Made by a program: the position numbers and the translations under genes. The notes below the pieces were generated by a model. It was not told where the DNA came from, did not search any database, and worked only from the letters and a program-made list of their open reading frames with translations. A stretch of 64,000 bases of DNA from NCBI GenBank assembly GCA_963693365.1, contig CAVNZM010000003.1, positions 1,116,001 through 1,180,000 of the forward strand, written 5' to 3'. Below are positions 30,201 to 43,100 of the stretch, piece after piece (within the stretch, counting starts at the first letter, position 1; every line of letters begins with the position of its first letter). The DNA is from Amoebidium appalachense (Eukaryota; Ichthyosporea).

Positions 30201-30311
30201 GTGTGTGTGTATGTGTGTGTGTGTGTGTGTATGTGTGTGTGTGTATGTGTGTGTGTATGTGTGTGTGTGTATGTGTGTGTATGGGGTGTGCATGTATGTG
30301 TGTGTGTGTAT

Positions 30312-30342
<31 letters not shown>

Positions 30343-30680
30343 GTAGGTTAGAGTGTGTTGCATGGCACGAGGTACAGATATTCTTCGAACAAAACAATCA
30401 TGAAAACATGCAAAGCAGAAGGAGGTGAGATGGAAGGGGGGAAGCCGCCCGGGGGAGGGGGGGGGGGGGGGCGCTCCCCCATTGCCAATATTCTTGTGCG
30501 TGCTTGTGTGTGTGTGTGTGTGTGTGTGTGTACGTGCGCATGCGCACACGTTGCGTGCCATGTGTGTCTGTGATATGGGGTGTAATTGGGTTTTGCCTTG
30601 GCGGCACGGGTACGGGGCAAGAAGGCAGAAGGGAAGGATTAAAAGGAAACGAGGACGAATGAACAAGGAGGTTGCACACG

Positions 30681-30725
<45 letters not shown>

Positions 30726-32559
30726 ACGTGTGTGTGTGTGTGGGGGGGGGGTTTGTGCGCCTGTGTGTGTGTGCGAGTGCTTGCATACGTGTGCACCTGC
30801 TTGCGTGCATGATGGGCGTGTTGTTGTGTGTTTGTTTCTTTAGGGGCAAAAAGGAAAGGCGGGAGATGGAGGGGAAGGGGGGAGGGAGGGGGAGGAGAAC
30901 GGGCAGAAGCGAATCAACTAGTCGAAGAAAAGATGGCAAGGAAGGAGATGCAACTTGCCGCGCCTCGGCTATGGGCGCTTACCCTCCCCCCCCCCCTCCC
31001 CCCCCCCCCCTCCCCCCCCCTCCCCCCGCCAACTCTTGTCCGTTCTCCGGGCCGCAGAATGTAATGCCGTTACGGTATACAGAAAAAAAGGGGGGGGGAA
31101 ACTGGGCACGAAAACTTTTGTATATACCAATGAGTCCAACCTACTACAGAACAGTAAGTAAACAAATAATAAATAATAAACAAATAATAAATAAATAAAT
31201 AGCCGTATGCATAACAAGGGCCACCCACTTTTGCTGGCTGTTAGCCTCGTCTATTCTTGCTATGATCGTCTCCACCCCCCTGACCCACTCCTGCATGTCT
31301 CTCTCATAGGCCACGGTAGACGAACTGCGGTTGCGGCTGACCAGCCACTTGAGGTGGAAGTTGGCCTCCCCGACCAGGTCTGAACTCACTGTTTGCACCT
31401 GTATGAGCACGTGTTAGAGCACGTTGTTGGCACGTGGTTAGCACGGATTCAGCACGTGATAAGTGTATTCATTGCGAGTGGCTATCAAGTGGCTTATCAT
31501 GATTGTTTGCACCTGTATGTGTTCGTGGTTAGTGTACTGAGAATCAGTGTGTGTGAGAAAGTGTAATTATTAATGAAAGAGTCCGGTGTGAAAGTTTCTC
31601 TCTCTCTCTCTCTTTCTGTGTGTGTGTGTGTGTGTATGTTGACCGTGTGTTTGAGAGAGTTTCACGTCGGGCATTGAGTAAGTGAGTGAGTAAGGTGCGG
31701 CGAGGATGTATGTACAGAAGATGTGTTTGTGTGCATGTGTGCATGTGGGGAAAGAGGGGGGAGGGGGGGGGGGGGGGGGTGTTAAAGAAAGGGGAGGGCT
31801 CACATACCGATTTTGCGCAAAGCAAGAAGTCGCTAAAGACAAACACTGTTCTTGGCTTCCGCACTTTTCCGTTTTCCTTCCTCACCATCTCGATCGCCTG
31901 AATTTCTGCGATCATTGCACGTTCCGCATTTTCTGGAAGATCTAGATCTTCGAGAAGGAGGAGGAGTTTACTCACACGGTGGCGCACCTGTTTGTGTGTG
32001 TGTGTTTGTGGGGGGGGGGAGGGGGGAGGCGTGGGGGGAGGGGGGGGGGGGGAAGGGGGGGAGGGGAGGGAGGAATATGTAAGTGGTGAGTATGTGTAGT
32101 GGTTGTGTGGGTAAGTGAGATATAGTGAGTGAGCGTGTGTGTGTGTGTGTGTTTGTGTGTGTGTTTGTGTGCGTGTGAATGCGTGGGAGAGAGAGAATGA
32201 GTGATTGACGAAGAGAGGGAGTAAGTGGTTGGTGGATGGGCGGGTCGGTGATCATGAGTGAGTCAGTAAGTGAGTGTGTGTGTAAGTATCTGTGTGCGCG
32301 CGTGCGTGTGTATGTGCATGTGTGTCTGTGCATGTGTATGTGTGTGTGCGCGCACACCGTGTGCACTACAACTGTGCATGCACACACGTACGTGGCGCGC
32401 AAGTGAATGACTAACTTTTGTCCAAAGGTGAACTTCTTGAGTCAATCTGTTTGTACCACCCGTAGACTCATGTGTTTGGCCGTCCCATCTAAACGGCTCA
32501 TTCCGTCTCTTCCCCTCTCAGTCAACCCTTAGTCTTCCTCTCTCTCACCCTCTTCCTCC

Positions 32560-32590
<31 letters not shown>

Positions 32591-32710
32591 GCCGACGCCG
32601 CCCAAAAAAAAAAAGAACCAACCTTCTCCTCCCCTTCCGTCGTCCCCCTTTCCCCCTCTTCCCCCCACAACAAGCTCCTTTGCCAATGTCCTTCGCCTCT
32701 CTGTACCTTC

Positions 32711-32741
<31 letters not shown>

Positions 32742-33482
32742 AAAAAAAAAAAAAAAATCCATCCACCCCCCCTTCTCTCCGCCCCTCCCACATCCTCCGA
32801 AACATTAAAACCCACCTCAAGCACGGATTTTGCATCATTGATCGAACTAGCAAGCTTCTTAATCGCCGCGATCGCATCCTGGAGCAGAACGTAATCAGGA
32901 TGCGATTTCACGGTGTGCTTTAGGACGCCGTTCAAAAGTAGCTCGTACCGCGGTATGCGCTGAACGGGCATCATGAGCAAATCTTCGATCGTGAGCGATT
33001 GGAGATTGGGATCGGTAGATCGCTGCGATCGCACAAAGGCCTTAAACGCAGAATTGGTCTTAAGCAGACTGTTAAAAATATCCATTGCAGAGCTGAAATT
33101 CAGGACGTATTGTGTGTATAGAGCAGTGAATTGGGGTGCGTATTCGCTGAATATGTCGCCAAGACAACTGTCGTGGTTCCACCTTTTCATGCGCTTGCTG
33201 ATGGCCGACGAGAAGGAGGTGTGCACCTTAACGATGGACTGCGCCGGGGGGGGGGAGGGGGGAGGGGGGAGGATGAGTTTGCTGATGTTGATGTGTAGCA
33301 CAAGGCCGAAGCCGTATGCAACATAAGGTGGTACGTAAACATTCGACGTGTACAAGTTTGTCGGTGAGCGCACCCCCCCCCCCCCCCGGCTAAGAATGGA
33401 CACGTGATACACGGTTTTGTCACGGTTGCCTTACATGGCTAAACGTTGTGAATTTTTCTTGATACCATGCAAACCAGCTTAC

Positions 33483-33517
<35 letters not shown>

Positions 33518-33758
33518 TTTCCCAACAAAAAAAAAAAAAAGAAAAAAAGAAAAGAAAAGAAAAAGCAAAATGGGGGAAAAAAAGCCACTACCACGTTTCT
33601 CTCCCGAAACAAAAAGACTAAGCACACACACACACAGGCTAGACAAGCAAAAGCTGACAAAAAATTGTGGATCTGCCTGTGTGCTCATCCGCTTGCACGG
33701 GCGCCTGTATGTTTGTGTGCATGTGTTTGTGTGGTGGTGGTGAGGGTAGCGGTGGTGG

Positions 33759-33800
<42 letters not shown>

Positions 33801-33806
33801 GGGTGT

Positions 33807-33837
<31 letters not shown>

Positions 33838-33859
33838 GGGGGGGAAAGGGTGATGGTGG

Positions 33860-33950
<91 letters not shown>

Positions 33951-34406
33951 GTGTGTGCTGGGTGGGTGGGTGGGTGGGTGGGTGGGTGGGTGGGGGGGGG
34001 GGGGGAGGGAGTTCAATACCTGGATATCCTGGAAGATTGAGGTGATAGTCGGCCCATCAATCACCGGCTTGCCCTCACCCACCAAATCCCTTAAGGGCTG
34101 CTCATACAGCACGCAAATATACGCAATGTTGGACACGTAAAGTCGCTCATTATCCCGTATTTCCGTGCACAAACCCAGCCGTCTGTGTACGGATTTTGCA
34201 TATTTCCGTGCATTTCGCGCCCTCCACACGCTTTGGATGGTAAGGGCTGCCTTTAAGGCTATTTCGGGCATCGGCGGCTCTTTCTGTGCTATTTTTGGTT
34301 CAATCGCGTCTTCTTTGATTGGTTGATTATCAGCTACGTGTATGGCGTCGACACCGTCCGTGATTTGACTGAGGTCCACGGGCACCGGGGATTGTGGTGA
34401 CTCCAT
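26615..34406 (-). CDS. RhoGEF with IQ, DH, PH and DEP domains (757 aa)
   Basis: Predicted guanine-nucleotide exchange factor for Rho-family GTPases. Eight exons, all phases consistent: 34406-34020 (ATG), 33238-32816, 31987-31808, 31398-31229, 30192-29895, 28506-28273, 27632-27343, 26906-26615 (stop). Order: an IQ motif at about residues 53-72 (TIQSVWRARNARKYAK, a likely calmodulin site); a DH domain at about 78-270, including the family's conserved block LLMMPVQRIPRYELLL; a PH-like domain at about 272-385 split over two exons (FVFSDFLLCAK; YERDMQEWVRGVE); a DEP domain at about 405-475 (FSGDELITWL, LIAP); a coiled-coil exon (487-564, LDALKKQLQDLQE); and a Ser/Pro-rich tail likely to be phosphorylated. 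The gene is intact. The family call is firm; the Rho substrate cannot be read from sequence. Confidence 0.93.
27757..27900 (-). repeat. Diverged SINE-like copy (subfamily B)
   Basis: GTTAGAGTGCGGAACATAATATGAAGCAC...GAGAAGCATGG...AACATTCATGTATCCAACATCAGC. It lies in the RhoGEF intron before the exon at 27632, in host-sense orientation, with its C-tail toward the acceptor. Confidence 0.75.
27996..28133 (-). repeat. Diverged SINE-like copy with a terminal palindrome
   Basis: GTTAGAAAGTATC...GTGCAGAGTACATTCACGACGGACAACACAATG...GCATCATAAGTAGAGCCCA. The far end is a perfect inverted repeat: arms 28072-28094 and 28111-28133, 23 bases each, with a 16-base loop. It looks like two copies' ends joined head to head. 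Confidence 0.7.
30347..30430 (-). repeat. Diverged SINE-like copy
   Basis: GGTTAGAGTGTGTTGCATGGCACGAGGTAC following a G-run, in the RhoGEF intron before the DEP exon and in host-sense orientation. Only the tail-proximal part is recognisable. Confidence 0.5.
33765..33992. repeat. (GT)n / G-run / (GT)n / (GGTG)n compound array
   Basis: Two GT blocks (33765-33820, 33862-33950) separated by a G-run (33821-33844) and followed by GGTG tetranucleotides (33957-33992), in the first RhoGEF intron. Confidence 0.95.
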
Positions 34407-34951
34407 TGTTTTGACCGTGTGCTGTATGAATTTGAACGGGTTGTTAGCAATTTACATGTTCAAGTTGCGGTTTAAATTAGTGTCTAAACATGAGCATACT
34501 TGAGCTGGAAGAGGGGCCAAAAAGGAGTGGGTGGGTGAGTTGATGGGTGAGTTGGGTAGAATGGGGTGTGGGTTGAGGTTTGCACGGGGCGTCGGCGCCG
34601 GGGCGCCGGGGGGGGGGGAGGGGGGTTGGTTGGTTGGTTAAGAGTGCGAGCTACTCGTACGTGTGATTGTGTGCATGTGCTGACGTCCTGAAAGAGGTGA
34701 AGTTTAAGTGAGCCTTTTGTTTGAATGTATGTATGTGTATACGACTGGGCAGCTGGGTGGGTGGATGTAGGAGTCAGTGAGTGTGTAGGTGGGTGGTGGT
34801 GGTGGTGATGGCGGTGGCAGTGATGGTGGGAGAGCGGAGGGAGGAGGAGGGGGGGGGGGGGGGGGGGGGGGAGTCCAGACAGACATATCTCTGAGAACAG
34901 ATCTAAGAGACACTTGAACCCAGCACATTCTTCGAGAGGGCGGTGAGGCCG

Positions 34952-34989
<38 letters not shown>

Positions 34990-37694
34990 CGATATTAGTG
35001 TGGATAGAGACGATGTCAGGTTCAACAGAGCCCAAGAGCGGGCTAAAGGAGGGAGGGAAAAATAGAAGGAAGAAAAGACTTTGTTCGGCCTGTGACTATA
35101 TGATAAGGTGTTTTCTAAACGGGGAGATGCTGTTTGGGTAAAGCGTGTGCATGTGTGTTACACCGTGCAACTGCCTGGCATGGTTGACAATACTCACTCA
35201 GTATACCCACATGCCTGCTGCATATATGCATGCCTGGTTGCTAGTAAAAGCGCAGATACAAAGACTGGATCAGAACTCTGCATAAACAAAACAGAGAATT
35301 TTGATCGGCATAACGGGGTTGCACGATGCCTATCTAGAATATGGTACATCATATCAAGGCATGACTGAGCTGGAAACCTGTAATCGTGTTATGTTGCATT
35401 GCATCAACAAAAACGTGTGAGGTATCCATAGGTGCTTGATTGAGTATGTGTGTACATAAGTGGGTTTAATTGAGAGTGATGATGTATGCGTGTAAGTTCA
35501 TATGTGTCTTAATGAGTGTGAACGAGCCTTTTCCCCCCCTACACACAGTGCAATCGGAAGAAGGACGACCTACCGGCTGGGGCCGAAAGGACTAGTAGCC
35601 CTTGATTCAGATGTCCTCTCCGTAGCAAAGATGTGAAGTTATGCAGAAGGCAAATACAAACAACAAAACCCTAAAGGGATAAAAAGGGAGTATAAAACGT
35701 TCCTTCTCACACTAACTCCAACCCCTCAAAAAGAGCTGCGCTTCAAATTCCCTTATGTACGCCAGGTGATGGAATGCGAGGAGATAGGGTACTCTTGTCT
35801 GAACATAAACAAGAAGCAGAGATCATGAAGCTTTTTCAAGCTTCAAAAATAAAAAAAGACTACGATATGGAGTGCTGTTCATTTGCGTACTATAACTATC
35901 AAGTTTTTCGCTCTTGGATCCACACTTGTACATGTTACTTTAAGTGTAACAATGTTGAACCCAGAAGCCTGTTTGATCTACCTTGCCTAGCGGTGACGGT
36001 CTAAACTTTCATACCAACTAAACACCAAATATTCCGCTACCAGAGTTTCCAACGTTAGAAAATAAACTTCCTACTATCTATATTTTGTGTCAAAAAACAA
36101 GAAAAACTTGGAATCTCAAGAGTCTTCATAAAACGAAACTTCGACGGAAAGCACGGTTTGTTTGCTGTGACAGCCGGAGAGCTTGTACAGCCACCAGTTG
36201 GTGCGAAAGGTGGCTATTCGTGATTGGTTTAAAAGTTTTGCACCCCTCTGGATCCAAACGGGCAATTGCAAGAACAAGGAATACAAAGATAATGGGTGCA
36301 AGTAAATTTTTTCTTGGTCCACTACGACAAATGACATATAGTTTAAAGCATATGTACTCTTTGGAAAAAATCTGCTTTTATCGTTAAGGTTGCTGCGCTC
36401 TGTACGCCCTATGGGGGGCCGGGGGCTGTCTGTGGGCTTTGAGGTAGCCACCTGTGATTGGTGGAGAGCTCACCATCTTTTACCCCCCCAGGCTCTTACA
36501 GGTGGGTCCATGGAGGTTGAGGTTGAACAGTGCCTGGTCATTGAACGAGAGCAGTCGGCCAAAACAGTATTTCTCACAAACTGCCGCCAAAAAATACAAA
36601 TTAATATAATACAAAATTTTACTTTATGTATGGTGAGACTCCTACTTACTTAGCCTTGACAATATGTAAGTTACGGAACTTGGCAAACGGCACGCATCGA
36701 AATTTTTAGGAATGCCCCAAACAAGAGGTTTCGGGAGATTTCCATGTTTTTCGGTGCACACACAGAGAGACACGAAGGCGCTTTACATCATCAAGTAAAC
36801 TATTACATATCCATGCTACCACAGTGTCTAAGGTGGCCACTTGAAGCTGCAGTCGTGTTTGCATGCATTGATCTGCCCGGCGGGTACTCCCTGATCCCGG
36901 GATCCTGGCTCAAGTCCACCGACATCGAATATATCATGGGCCATATACATAGTTCGATTTTTTTAAACCTGCCTGCTTCCTTTGTCAACCCTAATATTAG
37001 TCTTCAACCATAGAGGGAAAGATGTTTCGTTAACACTAGTAATTCACAATTCCTTTACGGTCCCCCCCCCCCCCCCCCTCCCCCTGCCCAAGGGGCCCAA
37101 CACAAACAAAAAGGCGCATCAAGCCTCTCATATTCCCAAATTGCGTAAAACGAAGGTCAAAACGGGACACACAGAGCACAATTTATTTGCAGGTGTATAA
37201 CCTGAAGAGCACAGAAGTGCACGTTGTCACGCTGCAGTGCTTATAACAAAGAAATTAGCTGAGTGTGTACATGTGGACTGTGAAAAAATCACACAGCAAG
37301 GCCCAACGAATAACCCTGGAATCACGTTCTTACAATGGATGTCCCAGAAACCCAACCTCAAAAACCCCTTCCACGTCTATGATATCCTTATGAACGTTTT
37401 GTATGCATGTATGTTTCAAAAATCAGGCTGGCGTGGCTTGACATCCAACAGCCGGCATTCACTTCTATTCGATATATCAGTGGTTACACAATTCTAGAAA
37501 GAACCCCTCTTGGGGCGGGGAGGGGGTCTCATACACAAATGACTTCCTTATCAGTCGAGCTAATGTAGGAGAAAAGAGCCTTACCAATAGCCTAGTATAC
37601 ACCCAACTTCTATATCAACAAAAACTAGGTTCTATATCGAAGAGAAATGCCTTAGAGAACATGCCTAAAAAGTACTTTCTCAAACCACCCATTC
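34407..37694. other. Intergenic region between RhoGEF and MYND genes
   Basis: Bases 34407-35040 carry G-runs and GGTG repeats upstream of the RhoGEF start. From 35040 to 37690 the sequence is unusually free of microsatellites. Several open frames of 70-110 codons exist, for example 36116-36451 on the minus strand, but none shows a domain I recognise or convincing splice sites. On the minus strand AATAAA at 37187-37182 could be the MYND polyadenylation signal. Confidence 0.4.
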
Positions 37695-39605
37695 CTAGTC
37701 ATCCACGTCCGAATCACAGTCCGCCTTGCTCGTTTTTCTCTTCTGCACCGCTACTGCACCCACCCCCTTACACACCTTCTTGTGAAATGGCCAATCCTCC
37801 TTCTGACACGCAGGTCCACAATACTTGGTGTGTCCACATCGTCCGCAAGATTTCAAAAACGGCGCGTTTTTCGCTCCTGTGTCGCGATCATGTGCGTGGC
37901 AATTATCACAACGCATATATGGACGAGTGCACCTTCTAATCTTTGCCATCGTCTCCTTGATTTTCTCTTCTGGAACTTTGTCGCCCTTGTCGGATTTGAA
38001 CAGCATGGGCGATGTGACGAGGGTTTGGTAGCTGTCTGGGTTTTGCGATGTTTCAACATCGTACCATCTCAGCGCCCCACTGAACAACAGAACCAACATG
38101 TAGGTGGCGGAATCACGCTTTGCCGGGTCATCCTTGGGCAATATATCCATGATGGTTTCAATGCCTGCGAGGGCAGAAGAAGCAAGTTTTCTCCGCTCGG
38201 GGCTCTGGAAGAACCCGGGTTTCATGTTTCCCTCACCGATCCAGTAGATGAAGAATGCGTCAAAGAGAGTGAAGAGATGTTCGGTGCCGTACTCTGCCAA
38301 AGACTCTGTGCGAGAAAGAAATTACAGGAATGAGCTAATTCAAACACAGAAAACAAGAAAAGGGAAGGAGACAAAAAACAGATGTGTCTGTGATTCTATG
38401 TGTGGAAGGAAGGAAGGGGGGTGTTGGGTTGAGAGAGAGTGTTACAGAGTACGAAGTATACATCCAAAACGGGCAACACATGTCAGGTTTACTACTTTTG
38501 AAAAACAAGGGGGCACACACAGTCGCATAAATAAGTAGAGTCCCCCAGGAGGGGTGGAGGGGGGAAGAGGGGGGGGGCAAGAATGATTACGAAGTAGACG
38601 CTCACTCCGGACAACATGTAGCAGATTTTTAACACACGAAGAGATATGCCTCGTAAGCACAACCCAACGTCAGAGAGCCCCAATCAGCGAGGACTGCCGA
38701 GAATCAACATTAGATTCATTTGTCTCTTTTTTGTTTTTTTTTGGGGGGGGGAAGGGAAAGGGGGGGAAGCGGGGGGCCAAGTCACAGGTATGAGATGGAT
38801 GGTTTGAGGCCTATCGTAACACTAGAGCAAGGGCAAAAAAAAAAAAGGCCGTCGAGCAACAAGAGAGGATGAACCAAAGGAATGGGAAAGAAGAGAGGAT
38901 GAACCAAAGAAATGGAAGAGACGTAGGTTACTGCGGTGGTGTGTGTGTGTGTGTGTGTTCGGGGGGAGACGGGGTGAGGGGGTGGGGGAGAGGGAGGAGA
39001 GGGTTGAGAAGGGAGCGGGGGGGGCAGGGGAAGGGGTGGAGAGAGTAAGGGAGGGGAATTCAGGGCATTTTAACGCGGGAAGAGGGGGGGGAGGGGGGGG
39101 GGAGTTTCTTTTGCTATATCCCGACACAAAACCCACTACTGCCCCGACCTACCCCCCACAACCACCACCACCCTCACCACACCCCTACCCACTGCCACCC
39201 CAACAGATCCACTGAGTCCGCCTATCCCTCCACCCCCACCCCCTCCCTCCCTCCACCCTCCCCCCCCCGGGGAGGCAACATCTACATACTTGCAAGTTCG
39301 TCCAGCAAAGCCACTCCGTCCGTCTCTGGGTCGAACCCCGAGCCCTTTGTCACCTGTCGGAGAACCTCCGCTCCCTCTCCCTGACACAACTCTGCCGCTG
39401 CCCCGACCACTAATCTGTCGCAGATGCTTGACCCATTTTCCCCGCTTTTCGCATCCTCAACTATGCAGTAAGAGATGAAGGCGAGTTTGTGTTCGCGCCA
39501 GAAATAGAAGCAGGTGCGGTACAGGTCTTTCACCTCCTGAAGAAGGGGCTCGAATTCCCAAAGTTTCTGCGGGTAGCAGATGTCTGCAAGTGTGTTTTCA
39601 GCCAT
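37695..39605 (-). CDS. MYND zinc-finger protein (308 aa)
   Basis: Two exons: 39605-39290 (ATG at 39605) and 38305-37695 (stop), joined in phase 1. The first 230 residues are mainly alpha-helical and I do not recognise them. The C-terminal part holds a complete MYND finger with ligands C238, C241, C259, C262, C268, C272, H280 and C284 (CGRCGHTKYCGPACQKEDW, FHKKVC). A basic then acidic tail follows (KRKTSKAD, DSDVDD). MYND fingers usually bind short proline-containing peptides of partner proteins, so a scaffold or regulatory role is likely. There is no SET domain, so it is not a SMYD methyltransferase. The intron carries two old SINE-like copies. Confidence 0.9.
38428..38550 (-). repeat. Diverged SINE-like copy in the MYND intron
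   Basis: GTTACAGAGTACGAAGTATACATCC...GCATAAATAAGTAGAGTCCCCCAGGAGG after a G-rich stretch. Host-sense orientation, about 120 bases upstream of the acceptor at 38305. Confidence 0.65.
38577..38692 (-). repeat. Second diverged SINE-like copy in the MYND intron
   Basis: GGCAAGAATGATTACGAAGTAGACGC...CTCGTAAGCACAACCCAACGTCAGAGAGCCCC after a G-run. It lies head to tail with the copy at 38428 and in host-sense orientation. Confidence 0.6.
38693..39289. other. Remainder of the MYND intron
   Basis: A T-run followed by a G-run (38729-38748), an A-run (38836-38847), two short copies of an AGAGGATGAACCAAAG block (38871-38912), (GT)n (38940-38958), and G-rich then C-rich sequence up to the donor at 39289. 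Confidence 0.6.
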
Positions 39606-39872
39606 GTTTGTATGTGTGTAATTTTTTTGCCTACACGCAAGAGATGCTATAAAAAGGGACTTCTGGAAACCTCTGAGACGCTATATGGAACAAATGTAAT
39701 GCGCAGGTAAACATGAAGCTCATGCAGGACTTTTGAAATGATCTGTCTAAACATGAAGCTCATGCAGGACTTCTGAAACCATCAGCCACACAGAGCATTC
39801 ACGTGGAAGTGCAAGCGTGTGCACGTGTCAGGACTGGTACATAGGTGATGGTGTGACGTCATCGAGAGCTAA
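39606..39872. repeat. Region between MYND start and LINE, with a 40-bp tandem duplication
   Basis: A 40-base unit beginning TAAACATGAAGCTCATGCAG occurs twice head to tail (39708-39747 and 39748-39787), with few differences. The rest of this short stretch should contain the MYND promoter and the 5' edge of the LINE. I see no certain core promoter. Confidence 0.6.
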
Positions 39873-40172
39873 ATAGCAGACAAAGAACGTAAAGTGTCTG
39901 CTAAGAATGCGTGCGCCACACGTTGTCGTGTACGCATCAGCAAGGCAAAAGAGTTCCTCGCAAAGTTGGAAAACGATGCTACGAGCGTGATAGACACGGA
40001 CACGAAGGAACCAATGTTTTCTGGTGAGAAACTGCTCGAGCGCAAACGCCGATGCGAGATGGAAATCGAGCTCTTCTGCGAACTGTTCGCGCTGGCGGAA
40101 GGTCGTGCATACGACCCCGTAAGCGACAAGTGGGAACCAACCCCACAGGTGTCGGACCAAACCGATGCCTAA
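39873..40172 (+). pseudogene. LINE ORF1, 3' remnant
   Basis: Open from 39873 (just after an in-frame TAA) to TAA at 40170. It encodes about 99 charged residues (KAKEFLAKLEN, KLLERKRRCEMEIELF) with no ATG near its start. It is the tail of a gag-like or coiled-coil ORF1, so the element looks truncated at its 5' end. Its stop overlaps the ORF2 start within ATGCCTAA. Confidence 0.65.
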
Positions 40173-43100
40173 TTTATCCTTCTTCTTCTGGAATGCTCGG
40201 ACACTGGGCCCCCAAAAGGGCCTCCCCCCCGGGACACTCGACGATAAAATCAGCTACATACAACAACAGACAAACAACCACACGTTTACAGTGATTTGCG
40301 AAACACAGTTTAAAAACCACCACAAATTCAACTCTACATTGGTCGACACATCCACACACCCCGGTTACGCGAAAAACCGAGGCATTATTGTACTTGCCGC
40401 ACCACACGTGAGAGTGAAGTGCAAACCGGTAGCAAAAACGGAATTCTCGGTTTCTATAGAGTTTCTTTCTAATGTTTTTACTTTTGTATATTACCCACCA
40501 TCTATGTCGGTTGTCGAATTGACTCACGAGTTGTCACAGTTACCAATGTCCACTGTTATTTTAGGTGATTTTAACACGCGACTCCACCACACAGACACAC
40601 TGCAAGTGAGTGTCGGGTACCCATCTAAGCCCCCGGAGCGTGCTATCCCCTTAGCAAGGTATGTCCAAAGTCACACTTTGCGGTTCCCTCAAATATCCCA
40701 TGCCCACAACACCGACTGGGGAGTGGCCTTTTGGCCATCAACCATGTCAAAACTCTCTCTCCCTCCTAACCTCTCTAGGTCATCTGACCACTCTCCTATC
40801 CTTTTCCTACCTAAGATCTCCCTTGATCTGCTCCCCCCTCCCCCTCCCACCTTTCGCCTCCGTCTATCCCAGCTTAAGTCACAGTGGGGTAGAGTTGATG
40901 TATGTGTATGCTATGCTACGAAACACCCTATATATATGCGCCTATTAGAATCTGCACAAGCCAGGCCAGATTCACATCTCGTACTAGATACATGCACTAA
41001 CTTTATTGTTGATGATTTGATAGATCTCGGTGATTATGCTGGCGGTGGTAGGAAGGAATATCCCGATGCTCTCTTGTTACCAAACACCACTCCCGCTAGA
41101 CTAGGTGAACCCCTGTCTCAAAAGGAAAGCTTGCGCCGGCTTGCTAGTATGAATCGATTTGGCCCCCCTGCTCGTATTATTGGTGATACCACTGGAGACC
41201 CCCTCATAGACTCTGATAAGTATTTCTCGGAACTGTTTAAAGATAGGACCCCCGCTCAGAAACCTATTGTGTGGCCTGTAGACCCATCTATCCCCATAGA
41301 ATCGATCCTCCCCTTTTTCAGTCCCGATGCCATATGGTCTGTGATATCTAGTTATAGCTCTAGTAAGTCTTGTGGACCTGATGGACTCCCTGCTGGGTTT
41401 CTTAAAATCCTTGTTCCCTCCTACCCACAAAAGGAAAGTGATCGTGCTATTAAACCTGATCTTACTATCATGTTAAGCTCTCTCTTTTCTTGGTGTGTTA
41501 AATGTGGACATGTCCCGTCATCTTGGTTAGATACCTTAGTGATCCCCATAGTTAAGAAGGACTCTGAGGGCCCCATATCATCCTTTCGCCCCATTACACT
41601 AACCCAGGTTGTTCGTAGATTCTTTGAAGCTTGCTTACTTAGGTTATTTGCACATCACCCTAGGTTTCAATCTATTCTTCACATACACCCATGCCAATCC
41701 GCTTTTCGTAAAAACAATTCATGTTATGTTCAAATAATGGCACTGCACGATTCTATGCAAGTTGGTGCACAATATGTTGGCTTTATTGATTGGAAAACTG
41801 CTTACGATTCTGTCTCCCCTGGTCTCCTATGGGAAAAGCTTGCTGCACGGGGTGTACCACACTGCATTGGTGTTCTGTTAGAAGCACTCTTGTCTCAAAC
41901 CTATGGTAGAGCTGTGGTTAATGGGCATCTTTCATATGGTTTTGCTCGTACTAGAGGTCTCTTGCAGGGCTCATTGCTTAGCCCCTTTTTGTTTAACCTA
42001 TTTATAGATGATTTGGCTGTCAAGATTTACGCCGAAAACGATGACCCTATTAATAACTTTCCGCCTGCACTTCTCTATGCTGATGATCTGTCCCTCCTTG
42101 CCCGTACCCCTAGACGCCTGCAAAGATTGTTCGATGTAGTGTCAGAGTGGTGCAAGGCAAACCTTATGATCCTTAACATAGACAAATGTGGTGTTCTTGT
42201 ACCTGATATAGCTAACAATTTACACACATTTACATTATCATCTAAACCTGTACCTATAGTTCCAGAATACAAATATCTTGGTGTTCCGGTTGATTCTGTT
42301 GGTGTTATGTTTCCCCATATGGTCGAAAAGAGGGTAGAGTTGGCTCGTAAGCGGTTAGCTTTCTTCTCGGCTAATATTTTTAAAGACACACCCCTCCATC
42401 CTTCTATTAGACTTACATTTATTCGCACTTTTGTCTTCCCGGCATGTGAATATGGTTTACCCCTTCTCGCCGCTTGGATCAAGAAAGAGAGAACTAGAGC
42501 GCTTAAACCCTTGGCAAATTTCCTTGAAGCAGAAGTTGCCTCCTTTCTATCTAACAACTGTTGTAAACCTGGGCCTGTAACGCTCTCGATATATGGTCTG
42601 GTCCCAATAGCTGCTAGAGTATCCTATCTCGCGCTGAAATTCAATAAGCACATAAGCCGCTTAAAGAAGTATTTGCCCTCCCACCCTCTCTTCTCTATCC
42701 GACCTGTCCCCTCCTCACCTCTCCCCTCTTTCCTCCCCTCTCTCTCCCCTTCTCCCCTGGGCACAAATACAAATAAACCCCGCAATAGTGTGTGTGTGAC
42801 TTTGGACTGCCACTTACTTATTAAACATGTACACAATCACAAGATAATCACGCAATATAACAAATGGAAAAAGATACCAAACGACACTAGACCCGATGAA
42901 AGCATACACCTTGAAAAACTAAGCCTTATGTCTCGTTTTATATATACTGACCGCCTCAACCATATTGCCAAATATGGCACTCGCAAGTGTATAACACCTA
43001 AATACATATTACCTTCCTGTAGAACTGGTCTTTCTCTAGCTGATGGTATTATTGATCAATTACCACGCTTTTACTGTACACGTGCTATACAGTGGAGATC

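Noticed and set aside
36116-36451. 111-codon minus-strand open frame in the clean intergenic region
   Set aside because: No recognisable domain, no splice context, and overlapping plus-strand frames of equal quality. It may be chance.
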